Assembly (NCBI GenBank): GCA_034437795.1
Contig: DAOTTI010000243.1
Span: forward strand, 1-38,489
Origin: DAOTTI01 sp034437795
Lineage (GTDB): Bacteria; Chloroflexota; UBA11872; UBA12225
DNA: 38,489 nucleotides
Direction: 5' to 3'
Shown: piece after piece, positions 1 through 7,570 of the stretch
Numbering within the stretch: the first letter of the stretch is position 1
How the letters are laid out: every line of letters begins with the position of its first letter
Position numbers and translations under genes: made by a program
Notes under the pieces: model-generated
What the model was told of the DNA's origin: nothing
Database searches by the model: none
The model's input: the letters and a program-made list of their open reading frames with translations, nothing else

Positions 1-180
1 ACCCCCTTCGGTCGGGGCCGCGCCGCACCTACCCCTTGCCACGCCCTGCCGTGCGGCTTGGCCCCGCCGCCCCTTCCCCGCGTCGGATAGGGGAACGCCG
101 GTCACGGCCGTGCGGCTAGGATGCGCCGCACCCGCTCCGCGTCGGAGAGGGGAACGCCGGCCGCGGCTCTGCGGCTGGGC
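1..180. repeat. GC-rich intergenic repeat cluster (module C)
   Basis: This stretch holds two degenerate copies, about 60 bp apart, of a module containing GTGCGGCT, CGCGTCGG and GGGGAACGCCGG. The same words recur near 4340-4460, 6290-6440, 16165-16310, 25085-25130, 30660-30920 and 35370-35450. No coding potential was recognised. The open frames crossing it are Arg/Pro-rich and look like GC-bias artefacts. Confidence 0.6.
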
Positions 181-579
181 CCTGCCGCTTCCGTCCGACA
201 TGGAGTTGGGGGGAACGAGGGCCGTGGACTGGCGTATGGTGGAACGGCGGCGCAGGCTTGGCGACAGCGCCGTGATCAGGGATTGGTATAACGGCTCAGT
301 CTGTCTGGCGCCCTGGACGAGACCCGTGACCCCGGCGGTTTCGGTTCCAACCCGTCCCCGTGACCCACTGATCGCAGCACAGCTCGCGGATCGCGGCCGG
401 GGCGATGCGCGAGCTGAGGTCCCAAACCGTGCTGGTGACGCACTGATCGCAGCACAGACAGCTCAAGCGTCGAGGGGCGCCGCGTCCTGGATCGTGTCCC
501 GATCAGTGGTGGACATTCTGCTGCTGATGAGCAGCGACGAACCTTGAACTTTGAACCTGGCATGAGGGGAAGCGACGCG
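181..579. other. Non-coding leader region with a short direct repeat
   Basis: No gene was recognised here. An extended -10-like TGGTATAAC lies at 284-292. A 23-bp word beginning GTGACsCACTGATCGCAG occurs at 360-382 and again at 435-457, a period of 75 bp. A small hairpin (GCTGCT/AGCAGC) sits at 520-535. A Shine-Dalgarno-like GAGGGGA at 564-570 precedes the ATG at 580. Confidence 0.4.
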
Positions 580-1371
580 ATGAAGATTGGGATCCGCACG
601 GGGTCGCTCCGGCAGGAGGTGCCGGAGGCGTTGGAGATGGCCGGCCGCCTGGGCTTTGACGGCGTGGAGGTCATCACCAGAGATGAGCAGCAGCTGCGGG
701 GCTGGCTGGATGAGGCCGGGCCCGGCGGGGCGGGGGCGCTGCGGGAGCAGGCCAGGCGGGCCGGGACGACCATCTGCTCGTTCAGCCTGGCGCTGTTCCG
801 GCGGGTGAACTTCGCTCAGGATGACGCGGCGCTCCGGCAGGAGGGGGTGCAGCTCGTCTCGGACGCCCTGCGCGCCTGCCGCAACGTCGGGGGAACGGCC
901 ATCCTGCTGCCGTACTTCGACCGCGACCGGCTGGACATAGGCGCGGACGAGGAGGCGCGCTTCATCGAAGGGCTGCGGGCCTGCGCGCCGGTGGCGGAAG
1001 AGACCGGCGTCGCCATCGCCCTGGAGACCAGCTTCTCGCCGGAGCAGCTGCAGCGCATCATCCGCGCCGTGGGCTCGCCGAAGGTGGGGGTCTACCAGGA
1101 CCTGGCGAACGCCATCATCTACCGGCAGGATCCGGCCGCCGTCCTGCGCGCGCTCGGTCCGGCCGTGGTGATGGTGCACGTCAAGGACACTGCGCCTCAG
1201 GGTGGGCAGGCGCTCCTGGGAGAGGGGCTCGTCGAGTGGGCGGCCTGTCGCGCGGCGCTGCGGGAGATCGGGTATGACGGCTGGTACGTGCTGGAGACGC
1301 CTGCCGGTGATGATCCCGCGGGCAACGCCGCGCGCCACCTGGCGTTTACGCGCCGCTGGCTGGAGGGCTAG
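580..1371 (+). CDS. Sugar phosphate isomerase/epimerase-like TIM-barrel protein
   Basis: About 263 aa. The protein begins MKIGIRTGSL and has the beta/alpha-barrel pattern of the xylose-isomerase-like (AP endonuclease 2) superfamily: LGFDGVEV near the N-terminus, a central ALETSFS strand with the probable metal-ligand Glu, MVHVKD, and a final YDGWYVLE strand. Such proteins usually isomerise or epimerise sugars or sugar phosphates with a divalent metal. The substrate cannot be read from sequence. I chose ATG 580 over the in-frame ATG at 544 because the barrel's first strand starts there and GAGGGGA precedes it by about 9 nt. It lies upstream of a mannonate-dehydratase-like gene on the same strand but 576 bp away, so co-transcription is uncertain. 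A second, only distantly similar paralogue lies at 13154-14029. Confidence 0.85.
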   Translation: MKIGIRTGSLRQEVPEALEMAGRLGFDGVEVITRDEQQLRGWLDEAGPGGAGALREQARRAGTTICSFSLALFRRVNFAQDDAALRQEGVQLVSDALRACRNVGGTAILLPYFDRDRLDIGADEEARFIEGLRACAPVAEETGVAIALETSFSPEQLQRIIRAVGSPKVGVYQDLANAIIYRQDPAAVLRALGPAVVMVHVKDTAPQGGQALLGEGLVEWAACRAALREIGYDGWYVLETPAGDDPAGNAARHLAFTRRWLEG

Positions 1372-1505
1372 GTGCAGTGCCCTCACCCTGGCCCGCTCCT
1401 CGATGGAGCGAGTGCCGAGTGCCGAGTAGCGAGGAAGGAACCCTCACCCTACCCTTCTCCTTCTGGGAGCTGAATTCTGAACGATTGGCGCTGGGACCGA
1501 TGACG

Positions 1506-1575
1506 CAGGCAGCGCCAGGGGTTTCTCCTGGACGGGACCCCTACCATCGCGGCGGGGCCCCCTGGCGCTGCCCTG
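1506..1575. repeat. Large inverted repeat (hairpin)
   Basis: The left arm CAGGCAGCGCCAGGGG at 1506-1521 pairs with CCCCTGGCGCTGCCCTG at 1559-1575, with one bulged base and a 37-nt interior that itself contains GGGACCCC. No T-tract follows, so it is not a classical intrinsic terminator. It could be an RNA structure or a small palindromic element. Confidence 0.6.
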
Positions 1576-1658
1576 TCCGCCAGGCGCCAGCCTGGGAGAG
1601 GCGCAAGACCGCCGGGGGCTGGTGGACCAGCCACCCCTGGCGCCACCGGCTGGCCACC

Positions 1659-1736
1659 CTAGTGGGTCGTTTGTCATGCCCATTGCCATGCCACCAGGGG
1701 AGCCAATGGCCAGAGCCAAGGCAAGTGACCCACTAG
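1659..1736. repeat. 78-bp hairpin with perfect 10-bp arms
   Basis: CTAGTGGGTC at 1659-1668 pairs perfectly with GACCCACTAG at 1727-1736. An inner GCCAT/ATGGC pair extends the fold. Together with the hairpin at 1506-1575 it makes this spacer unusually structured. Confidence 0.6.
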
Positions 1737-1947
1737 TGCTGTTTCAGACGACTCAGCCCCAAACGAAGGGCGTGAGGTCCCGCCTCCCGCCTCGCGGTTC
1801 CGGCCGAACGGGGATGGATGTCCGTAAACGCCAAGCGACCGGCCGGGATGTCTCCCGCGGTTCTGTTACGATGCCTGCCACCGCTGGAGCATCAGCTAGA
1901 CCGCGAAGCTGAAGAGCAGCATACGAGAAGCAGAAGGAGCGAGCCAC

Positions 1948-3309
1948 GTGACTGAACCGGCCCTGCCCGAGCCCGTCGTCCCCGTCCCCTGGGAGCCGAC
2001 CGGCGGGATGCCCGCCATCCGCATCACCAACGTCAAGGCCATCTGTACCGCGCCGGACGGTATCCGGCTGGTCGTCGTCAAGGTCGAGACCAGCGAGCCG
2101 GGGCTGTACGGCCTGGGGTGCGCCACCTTTACGCAGCGCCCGCTGGCGGTGGTCACCGCGGTCGAGCACTACCTCAAGCCCTTCCTGATCGGCCGCGATC
2201 CCAACGACATCGAAGACATCTGGCAGTCGTCGTTCGTCAGCTCCTACTGGCGCAGTGGCCCCGTCCTGAACAACGCCTTGAGCGGGGTGGACGAGGCGCT
2301 GTGGGACATCAAGGGCAAGCGCGCCGGCATGCCGGTGTACCAGCTCCTGGGGGGCAAGTGCCGCAAGGCGGCGGCGCTCTACGCCCACGCCTCCGGGCGC
2401 GACCTCCAGGAGCTGGAGGACAACGTGCGCCGGTTCATGGCGCAGGGCTACCGCTACATCCGCTGCCAGATGGCCGTGCCCGGCTACGCCACCTACGGCA
2501 GCCGCCCTGCCCCCAGCCGTGCCCCTGGCCCCGACGCGGAGACGCCGTCACTCCCCCCGTCTCCGCGTCTCTCCGTCCCCGCGTCAGGGGTGGGGATGGG
2601 GGCGGGGGCGGGGCGGCGCAGGGCGCCGTGGGAGCCCACCCCCTACTGCCGCCTGGTGCCCCGCATGTTCGAGCGCCTGCGTGGCACCTTCGGCGAGGAG
2701 ATCGAGCTGCTCCACGACGTGCACGAGCGCATCCCGCCCATCCAGGCCATCCAGCTCGCCAAGGACGTGGAGCCCTACCACCTCTTCTTCCTGGAAGACG
2801 CCCTGGCTCCTGAAGACGTGGACTACTTCCGGATCATGCGCCAGCAGACGAGCACCCCGCTGGCCATGGGCGAGCTGTTCGTCAACGTGAACGAGTACCT
2901 GCCCCTGGTGCGAGACCGGCTGATCGACTTCATGCGCGTGCACATCTCAGATATCGGCGGCATCTCGCCCGCCCGCAAGCTGGCCGCCCTGTGCGAGTTC
3001 TTCGGCGTGCGCACCGCCTGGCACGGCCCGGGCGACGTCTCGCCGGTCGGCCACGCCGCCAACCTCCACCTGGACCTGGCCTGCTATAACTTCGGCATCC
3101 AGGAGCAGCACGTCTTCGGCGAGCGCACGCGCGAGGTCTTCCCCGGCTGCCCCGAGATCCGCGACGGCTACCTGTGGCCGAACGACCGGCCGGGGCTGGG
3201 CATCGACATCGATGAGCAGCTCGCCGCCAGGTACCCATTCCCCGAACAGCCCTTCGACTATTCCTGGGGAGCGACACGCCGCACCGATGGCACGGTCATC
3301 CGGCCATAG
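1948..3309 (+). CDS. Mannonate-dehydratase-like enolase-superfamily enzyme
   Basis: 453 aa from GTG 1948, with AAGGAG 8 nt upstream. It resembles the mandelate racemase/muconate-lactonising branch nearest to D-mannonate dehydratase/RspA: VETSEPGLYGLG, LIGRDPNDIEDIWQ, VYQLLGGKCR and YAHASGRD in the N-terminal half. The barrel carries LLHDVHE (Asp257, His259), LEDALAPED (Glu283), GELF (Glu309) and TAWHG (His359), matching the metal-binding acids and catalytic His of ManD-type enzymes. These dehydrate sugar acids such as D-mannonate to 2-keto-3-deoxy acids. The loop after GYATYG differs from the family: residues about 194-218 are Pro/Ser/Gly-rich and encoded by DNA resembling the intergenic CTCCGCGTC repeats of this window. 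All key residues are present, so the enzyme may still work. The exact sugar acid is unknown. Confidence 0.85.
   Translation: MTEPALPEPVVPVPWEPTGGMPAIRITNVKAICTAPDGIRLVVVKVETSEPGLYGLGCATFTQRPLAVVTAVEHYLKPFLIGRDPNDIEDIWQSSFVSSYWRSGPVLNNALSGVDEALWDIKGKRAGMPVYQLLGGKCRKAAALYAHASGRDLQELEDNVRRFMAQGYRYIRCQMAVPGYATYGSRPAPSRAPGPDAETPSLPPSPRLSVPASGVGMGAGAGRRRAPWEPTPYCRLVPRMFERLRGTFGEEIELLHDVHERIPPIQAIQLAKDVEPYHLFFLEDALAPEDVDYFRIMRQQTSTPLAMGELFVNVNEYLPLVRDRLIDFMRVHISDIGGISPARKLAALCEFFGVRTAWHGPGDVSPVGHAANLHLDLACYNFGIQEQHVFGERTREVFPGCPEIRDGYLWPNDRPGLGIDIDEQLAARYPFPEQPFDYSWGATRRTDGTVIRP
2528..2610 (+). repeat. Intergenic-type repeat captured inside a coding sequence
   Basis: GACGCGGAGACGCCG followed by CCGTCTCCGCGTCTCTCC and CCCCGCGTC has the same word composition as module B in intergenic DNA (for example 3357-3410, 16121-16155, 24913-24960, 35448-35497). 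Here it lies in frame within the mannonate-dehydratase-like gene and encodes a low-complexity loop. Confidence 0.6.
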
Positions 3310-3480
3310 CACGGCGCGAGCACGGTGCTGCCTCGGTGCCCGGCCCTCGGGCTCCACGTCTCCGCGTCGCTGCTCTCCGTGCCTGCGCGTCTCCGTGTCC
3401 CCGTGTCGGGGCGAGGGGCCAGGCGGTAAGGTCCGTCCCCCTCTCCCGCACGCGGAAGACGGGGCTAGGGGGTGAGGGCT
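3310..3480. repeat. Intergenic repeats (module B plus GGTGAGGG hairpin end)
   Basis: After the stop codon, CTCCACGTCTCCGCGTC and CGCGTCTCCGTGTCCCC words (module B) run from about 3353 to 3410. CTCTCCCGCACGCGG and GGGGCTAGGGGGTGAGGGCTC follow to about 3480. No gene was recognised. Confidence 0.55.
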
Positions 3481-3501
3481 CCCCTGCCAATCCGAATATG
3501 C

Positions 3502-3530
3502 TTGCATCGAGGCGCCGTAGCCAGTAGAGT
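3502..3530 (+). promoter_or_regulatory. Sigma-70-type promoter of the PhyH gene
   Basis: TTGCAT at 3502-3507 and TAGAGT at 3525-3530 are separated by 17 bp. The predicted transcription start is about 25 nt before the ATG at 3563, with AAAGGAGGAG in between. It is one of the best -35/-10 pairs in the window. Confidence 0.6.
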
Positions 3531-3562
3531 GGTGACGCGACTGTGGAAAGGAGGAGAGAACC

Positions 3563-4294
3563 ATGGTGCTATCTCAGCCGGCCCTGCGCCGCCTGACGGC
3601 GGAGGAACGCGCGGCCTACGAACGCGACGGGTTCGTCGTCGTGCCGGACGTCTTTCCCGCCCACGAGCTGGCGGCGATCAACGACGAGCTCGACCGCCTG
3701 ATCACCCAGCCCGGCGTGGAGGCCGGCCCCCACCGCCGCGGCTGGATCTACGACGTGGCCCGCAAGTCGGCCCTCACCCGCCAGTTCGCCGAAGACGAAC
3801 GCCTGCTGGCCCTGGTGGAGGCCGTCGTCTTCCCCGGCATCGCCATCCACTCCACCAAGCTGGTGACCAAGCTGCCCCACTCGCCGGACATCTGCCACTG
3901 GCACCAGGACGAGGCCTACTACCTCAAGCCGGAGGATCCCGCCACCCACAGCCAGCGGCGGATGTCGGTGTGGGTGCCCCTGCAGGACACGGACCAGCGC
4001 AACGGCTGCCTGTGGGTGGTCCCCGGCAGCCACCGCTGGGGCATCGACGACTGGACCTGGCAGGAGAGCGGCACCTGCCAGAAGCGGATCAACCGCCACG
4101 AGTGGGCGGAGCAGCACGCCCTTCCCCTGCCGGTCCGCGCGGGGGCGGTGGTGCTGTTCAGCGCCTGGACCTGGCACCACTCCAAGCAGAACGAGACCGA
4201 CCAGGTGCGGCGGGCCTTCATCGTCTCCTACCAGGAGGCGACGGTCCGGCGTGGCGCGGGGGAGCAGTGGCGCATCCTCCGCTCCGCCTCCTGA
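3563..4294 (+). CDS. Phytanoyl-CoA dioxygenase (PhyH) family protein
   Basis: 243 aa, starting at ATG 3563 after a strong AAAGGAGGAG site. It is a non-haem Fe(II)/2-oxoglutarate-dependent oxygenase of the PhyH type: YERDGFVVVPDVF at the N-terminus, the facial-triad HxD in CHWHQDEAYY (His114, Asp116), the GCLWVVPGSHRWG strand, and a distal WHHSKQNETD segment carrying the third His (205 or 206), followed by the 2-oxoglutarate-binding Arg in QVRRAF. Members hydroxylate diverse small molecules, and the substrate cannot be predicted here. Its own promoter at 3502-3530 suggests separate transcription from the upstream sugar-acid dehydratase. A CTCTGGGAGAGGGC repeat begins immediately after the stop codon. 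Confidence 0.88.
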   Translation: MVLSQPALRRLTAEERAAYERDGFVVVPDVFPAHELAAINDELDRLITQPGVEAGPHRRGWIYDVARKSALTRQFAEDERLLALVEAVVFPGIAIHSTKLVTKLPHSPDICHWHQDEAYYLKPEDPATHSQRRMSVWVPLQDTDQRNGCLWVVPGSHRWGIDDWTWQESGTCQKRINRHEWAEQHALPLPVRAGAVVLFSAWTWHHSKQNETDQVRRAFIVSYQEATVRRGAGEQWRILRSAS

Positions 4295-4460
4295 ACCTCC
4301 CCCTCTGGGAGAGGGCTAGGGTGAGGGCTCCGCGCTAGGCCATGGCCCTCGTTCCCCCTCTCCGTGTCGGAGCGGGGGCGGCGGGCCAGGCCGCACGGTG
4401 GGGCGGACCGGGGCAGGGGTGGGGCGCGGCCCCGGCCGAAGGGGGTGAGGTCCGTCCTCC
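4295..4460. repeat. Module A hairpin (inverted orientation) plus module C
   Basis: CCCTCTGGGAGAGGGCTAGGGTGAGGG begins within 10 nt of the preceding stop codon and is the reverse form of the CCCTCACCCT...GGGAGAGGG element. Module C follows (CTCCGTGTCGG, GGCCGCACGGTGGGG, GGCCGAAGGGGGTGAGG). The rest of the gap to 4635 holds a -10-like TAGAGT at 4569-4574 and no gene. Confidence 0.6.
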
Positions 4461-4635
4461 GTCCCCGTTCGCCGGGGCCAATTTGGCGCGCCTCCGTCCC
4501 CGGTGGCAGGCCCCCATCTGGCACCGGTACCGGAGGCGCCGCTTCCCGCCTCCGGCGGCTGGGGGCGGTAGAGTATTAGCGAGACCCCCCGGGACGTCGC
4601 GGTCCCGCGGGATCATGACTCGCTGAGGAGCAACG

Positions 4636-6228
4636 ATGGCTCGTGACAACGACGTCGCGATACCGGTCCCTCACCCCGCCACCACCGCCGGACGGGCCGC
4701 CCATCCGGTCCCTGCGCCCCCTCCAGCCTCGCCGCCATCCCCGGCCCCGCCAGTGCGCCGGCCGAGGCGCCGTTCGCCCCTGCCGGCTGATCCCGCCTTC
4801 GCTCGCCGGTACAAGCGGGTCTTCACGCCGGCCCTGGCCCACTACTCCCCCCTGATCGTCGAGCGGGCCGAGGGCGCGTACCTCTTCGCCCGTGACGGGC
4901 GGCGCTACCTCGACCTCGGATCGGGCATCGCCACCACCAATCTCGGGCACTGCCACCCCAGGGTCGTCGCCGCGGCCCAGGCGCAGCTGGCGCAGTTGAT
5001 GCACCTTTCTATTACCGCCTACTGCGAGCCCCCCCTGCGCCTGGCCGAGCGCCTGGCGGAGGTGGCGCCGCCGGGTCTGGAGATGGTCTTCTTCGGCAAC
5101 AGCGGGACGGAGGCGGTGGAGGGCGCCCTCAAGCTGGCCAGGCGCGTGACCGGACGGCGCGCCATCATCGCCTTCCTCGGCGGCTTCCACGGGCGCACCT
5201 TCGGCGCCCTCTCCGCCACCACCTCTCAGGTCCGCTACCGCGCCGGCTACGCCCCGCTGCTGCCGGACGTCTACCTGGCGCCGTATCCCGCCCCGTCCGA
5301 TGCCCCCGGCCCGCAGCCCGCGGCCGCGCTGGCCTCCGCCGAGGCCTGCCTCGCCCAGCTGGACCGGCTCTTCGCCCTCGCCGTCCCGCCCGACGACGTC
5401 GCCGCCATCCTGGTCGAGCCGGTGCAGGGAGAAGGGGGCGTGGTCGTCCCGCCGGCCGCCTTTCTACACGGCCTGCGCCAGCGGTGCGACCGCTACGGCA
5501 TCGTGCTCATCTTCGACGAGATCCAGACCGGCTTCGGCCGGACGGGGGCCATGTTCGCCGCCCAGCGCCTGGGCGTCACGCCGGACGTGATGGCCCTGGG
5601 CAAGGCCATCGCCTCCGGCCTGCCGCTGAGCGCCATCATCGGCCGGCGCGACCTGATGGAGGCCTGGCCGGAAGGCAGCCATGGCACCACCTTCGGCGGG
5701 AACCCCGTGGCCTGCGCCGCCGCCCTGGCCACGCTGGACGTGCTCCAGGAGGAGCGCCTGCCGGAGCGGGCCCGCGAGCTCGGCGACTGGCTGCTGGCGG
5801 AGCTACGCACCGTGGCCGGCCGGCACCCCGCCATCGCCGCCGTCCGCGGCCTGGGCCTGATGATCGGCGTCGAGTGTCGCCATCCCGCAGCCGCCGCGGC
5901 GCCGGCTCCGGCGGCTGAGCCAGACGGCAGGCCCGGCGGCAAGGCCGGCCCAGACGCCCGCACCGGCATGGACGGCACGTCCGAACTGGGGGGACCGGCC
6001 GTGGCCGGCGCCATCGTGCGTGAGGTAGAGCGGCGCTGCCTGCAGGATGGGGTGCTGGCGCTGCACTGCGGCCCATCCGGCCAGGTGCTGCGCCTCCTGC
6101 CGCCTCTCACCATCGAGCGCCAGGACCTCGAGCGGGCGCTCGCCGTCCTGGACAGGGCCTTCTCGGCGGTGGAACGATCGCTCGCCTGCCAACCACGCCC
6201 CGGCCAAGGGCGCGGGGCCACCCACTGA
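4636..6228 (+). CDS. Class III pyridoxal-phosphate aminotransferase
   Basis: 530 aa from ATG 4636 (TGAGGAG 5 nt upstream). The fold-type I class III signature is complete: VFFGNSGTEAVEGALKLAR for phosphate binding, GGFHGRTFGALS, LIFDEIQTGFGRTG with the cofactor-ring Asp, Lys323 in MALGKAIASG as Schiff-base lysine, and GTTFGGNPVAC. It is closest in pattern to 4-aminobutyrate or acetylornithine aminotransferases, which transfer amino groups to 2-oxoglutarate. Specificity is not decidable here. Two unusual features make it longer than the usual 420-460 aa: about 50 N-terminal Pro/Ala-rich residues, and a low-complexity Ala/Pro/Gly insertion of about 40 residues (roughly 415-455) before the C-terminal VLRLLPPLTI segment. 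Transcription probably starts from the spacer carrying TAGAGT at 4569-4574. Confidence 0.88.
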   Translation: MARDNDVAIPVPHPATTAGRAAHPVPAPPPASPPSPAPPVRRPRRRSPLPADPAFARRYKRVFTPALAHYSPLIVERAEGAYLFARDGRRYLDLGSGIATTNLGHCHPRVVAAAQAQLAQLMHLSITAYCEPPLRLAERLAEVAPPGLEMVFFGNSGTEAVEGALKLARRVTGRRAIIAFLGGFHGRTFGALSATTSQVRYRAGYAPLLPDVYLAPYPAPSDAPGPQPAAALASAEACLAQLDRLFALAVPPDDVAAILVEPVQGEGGVVVPPAAFLHGLRQRCDRYGIVLIFDEIQTGFGRTGAMFAAQRLGVTPDVMALGKAIASGLPLSAIIGRRDLMEAWPEGSHGTTFGGNPVACAAALATLDVLQEERLPERARELGDWLLAELRTVAGRHPAIAAVRGLGLMIGVECRHPAAAAAPAPAAEPDGRPGGKAGPDARTGMDGTSELGGPAVAGAIVREVERRCLQDGVLALHCGPSGQVLRLLPPLTIERQDLERALAVLDRAFSAVERSLACQPRPGQGRGATH

Positions 6229-6269
6229 CCGGCGCTGGACGCGCCGCCATGGGCCCACGAACGATGGAC

Positions 6270-6447
6270 CGTGCGCACCCGTTCCGTATCGCGCCAGGCC
6301 TCCGACGCGGAGAGGGGGTGGCGGGGCCTCGCCGCACGGTGGGATGGAGTGGGGCAGAGGTGCGGCGCGGCCCCGACCGAGGGGGGTGAGGGCTGCCTCC
6401 CCGCCTCTCCGCGTCGGCAGGGGGGCGGCGGGCTGGGGGCCACCCCT
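6270..6447. repeat. Module C repeat cluster truncating a Uma2-like reading frame
   Basis: Words CTCCGACGCGGAGAGGGGG, CCGCACGGTGGGATGGAG, GACCGAGGGGGGTGAGG and CTCCGCGTCGG match the other module C sites. On the minus strand the repeat begins where homology of the neighbouring Uma2 fragment ends, so the frame continues as Pro/Arg-rich nonsense. Confidence 0.55.
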
Positions 6448-6744
6448 CCCTCTGACGAGCTGAACGCGATCGTCTTCGGCGAGCACGCCGGCCTCAATCA
6501 GCTGGTGGTAGTGCTCCCGCGTCCACCGGAGCGGCTCCTCTCCGGCCGGACCTCGCGCATAGAGCTCGCGGCCGATCAGCTCCAGGCCACCGCGGCCGCC
6601 CACCTGGATACCAGCATCGAGCAGCCGGTGGTACCGCTCCGTCATCCAACGAAACGGCCATACGCCCTCGTCGCCGGTCTCTGAATTGCTCGAGGCAGCC
6701 ACCGGGGTCGCCATTCGCCGCGCGGTGCCGGCCATCACAAGCAT
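6448..6744 (-). pseudogene. Fragment of Uma2-family (DUF820) protein with duplicated N-terminal motif
   Basis: The reading frame from 6744 (or ATG 6735, which has GGAGAG at better spacing) shows two tandem copies of the Uma2 N-terminal signature: RWMTERYHRLLDAGI then LELIGRELY, and RWTREHYHQLIEAGV then DDRVQLVRG. Uma2 proteins are restriction-endonuclease-like PD-(D/E)XK proteins of about 190 aa, often scattered through Cyanobacteria and Chloroflexota genomes. The catalytic core is absent because the frame runs into an intergenic repeat at 6447. It is therefore a 5' remnant and almost certainly not a functional nuclease. Whether the two motif copies reflect a tandem gene fusion or local duplication cannot be decided from this window. 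Confidence 0.55.
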
Positions 6745-6880
6745 CTCTCCGTGCCGTTTCTACTTGGACGCCTTCCTGTCATGAATTGCTCGGGCTAGCC
6801 CGCCTGTAGCCAATGGCCGCCGATCCCTCCGGCGGAATGACACAATTGAGCAGAAGCTCGAAACCAGCGAGCACACGTCG

Positions 6881-7570
6881 GTGAACCCCTGGGACCTCTT
6901 CAATCCGGCTCACTACAATCCACTCGATCCGCAGCAGCTGGCGGGGCAGATGGACCCGGCCGGGCTGCTGGCCGCCGCGGCCAACTTCCCCGGCGGCGCC
7001 GCCGTGCTGGTCTTCGCCCTGTTCTGGTCGCCGGTGGGCCCCGGCATCCCCGCCGGCGTCCTGCTGGCGCGCCACGCCGGGCTCCATCCGGCCCTGACCT
7101 TCGCCCTCTATGCCCTCTCCGACGTGCTGGGCGCTCTGGTCTGTCATCCCCTCTACCTCGGCCTGCGCCGGTGTGCGGCCCGCCTCCCCGCCTTGCGCTG
7201 GCTGGGCCGGCGGATGATGCAGCTAGCCATGGTCGGCACCCGCGCGCCCCGTCTGGACGACCTGTCGGCAGGCGCGCGCGGTACCGGCGCCGCGCTCTTC
7301 CGGATCGGCACCGTTGGCTTTGGGGTGGACGTGTATACTGCCGGCATGCTGGTCGCCGGCCTGCCGGTGCCGGGCCTGCTCGGCTGGGCCGCCGCCATTG
7401 CCGGCGATCTGGTCTGGTTCGCGCTCCTCCTGGCCACGAGTATCGCCGCCGCTGGCGTGGTCGATGATGACCGCGTGGTCGGCATCACCGTCCTCGTGGC
7501 CATGCTCATCATCCCCAAGGTGGCGGAGCGCATCTTCCCCGCGCTCCGCGCCCCCGGCCGCCTCCGCTAG
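6881..7570 (+). CDS. Multi-pass membrane protein of unknown function
   Basis: 229 aa from GTG 6881. It has about five hydrophobic segments: GGAAVLVFALFWSPVGPGI, LTFALYALSDVLGALVCH, YTAGMLVAGLPVPGLLGW, IAGDLVWFALLLATSIAA and VVGITVLVAMLIIP. The Pro/Gly-rich SPVGPGIPAGVLLAR stretch and overall size are loosely reminiscent of DedA/VTT-type or small-solute exporter families, but I do not recognise it securely. No Shine-Dalgarno site is evident. It is convergent with the histidine kinase gene at 7901-9187. An alternative shorter start cannot be excluded, although the hydrophilic N-terminus (MNPWDLFNPAHYNPLDPQQ) looks natural. Confidence 0.65.
   Translation: MNPWDLFNPAHYNPLDPQQLAGQMDPAGLLAAAANFPGGAAVLVFALFWSPVGPGIPAGVLLARHAGLHPALTFALYALSDVLGALVCHPLYLGLRRCAARLPALRWLGRRMMQLAMVGTRAPRLDDLSAGARGTGAALFRIGTVGFGVDVYTAGMLVAGLPVPGLLGWAAAIAGDLVWFALLLATSIAAAGVVDDDRVVGITVLVAMLIIPKVAERIFPALRAPGRLR

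Larger units (their letters stand above)
1372..1947. other. Long intergenic region with repeat and strong inverted repeats
   Basis: A module D/A repeat (GAGTGCCGAGTAGCGAGG, then CCCTCACCCTACCC) lies at about 1410-1470. Two long inverted repeats follow at 1506-1575 and 1659-1736. A -10-like TACGAT is at 1867-1872, about 75 bp before the next gene. AAGGAG at 1934-1939 is the ribosome site for the GTG at 1948. No convincing protein-coding gene was seen. Confidence 0.5.

Noticed and set aside
110..547. 145-codon plus-strand open frame at the left end
   Set aside because: Its first half is the translated module C repeat, and nothing in the rest resembles a protein family.
1449..1719. Overlapping minus-strand frames of 65-91 codons
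   Set aside because: They are produced by the palindromic, GC-rich spacer, with no ribosome site or family similarity.
5493..6497. 334-codon minus-strand frame opposite the aminotransferase
   Set aside because: It is Ser/Arg/Pro-rich, typical of antisense GC-rich frames, and begins inside a repeat.
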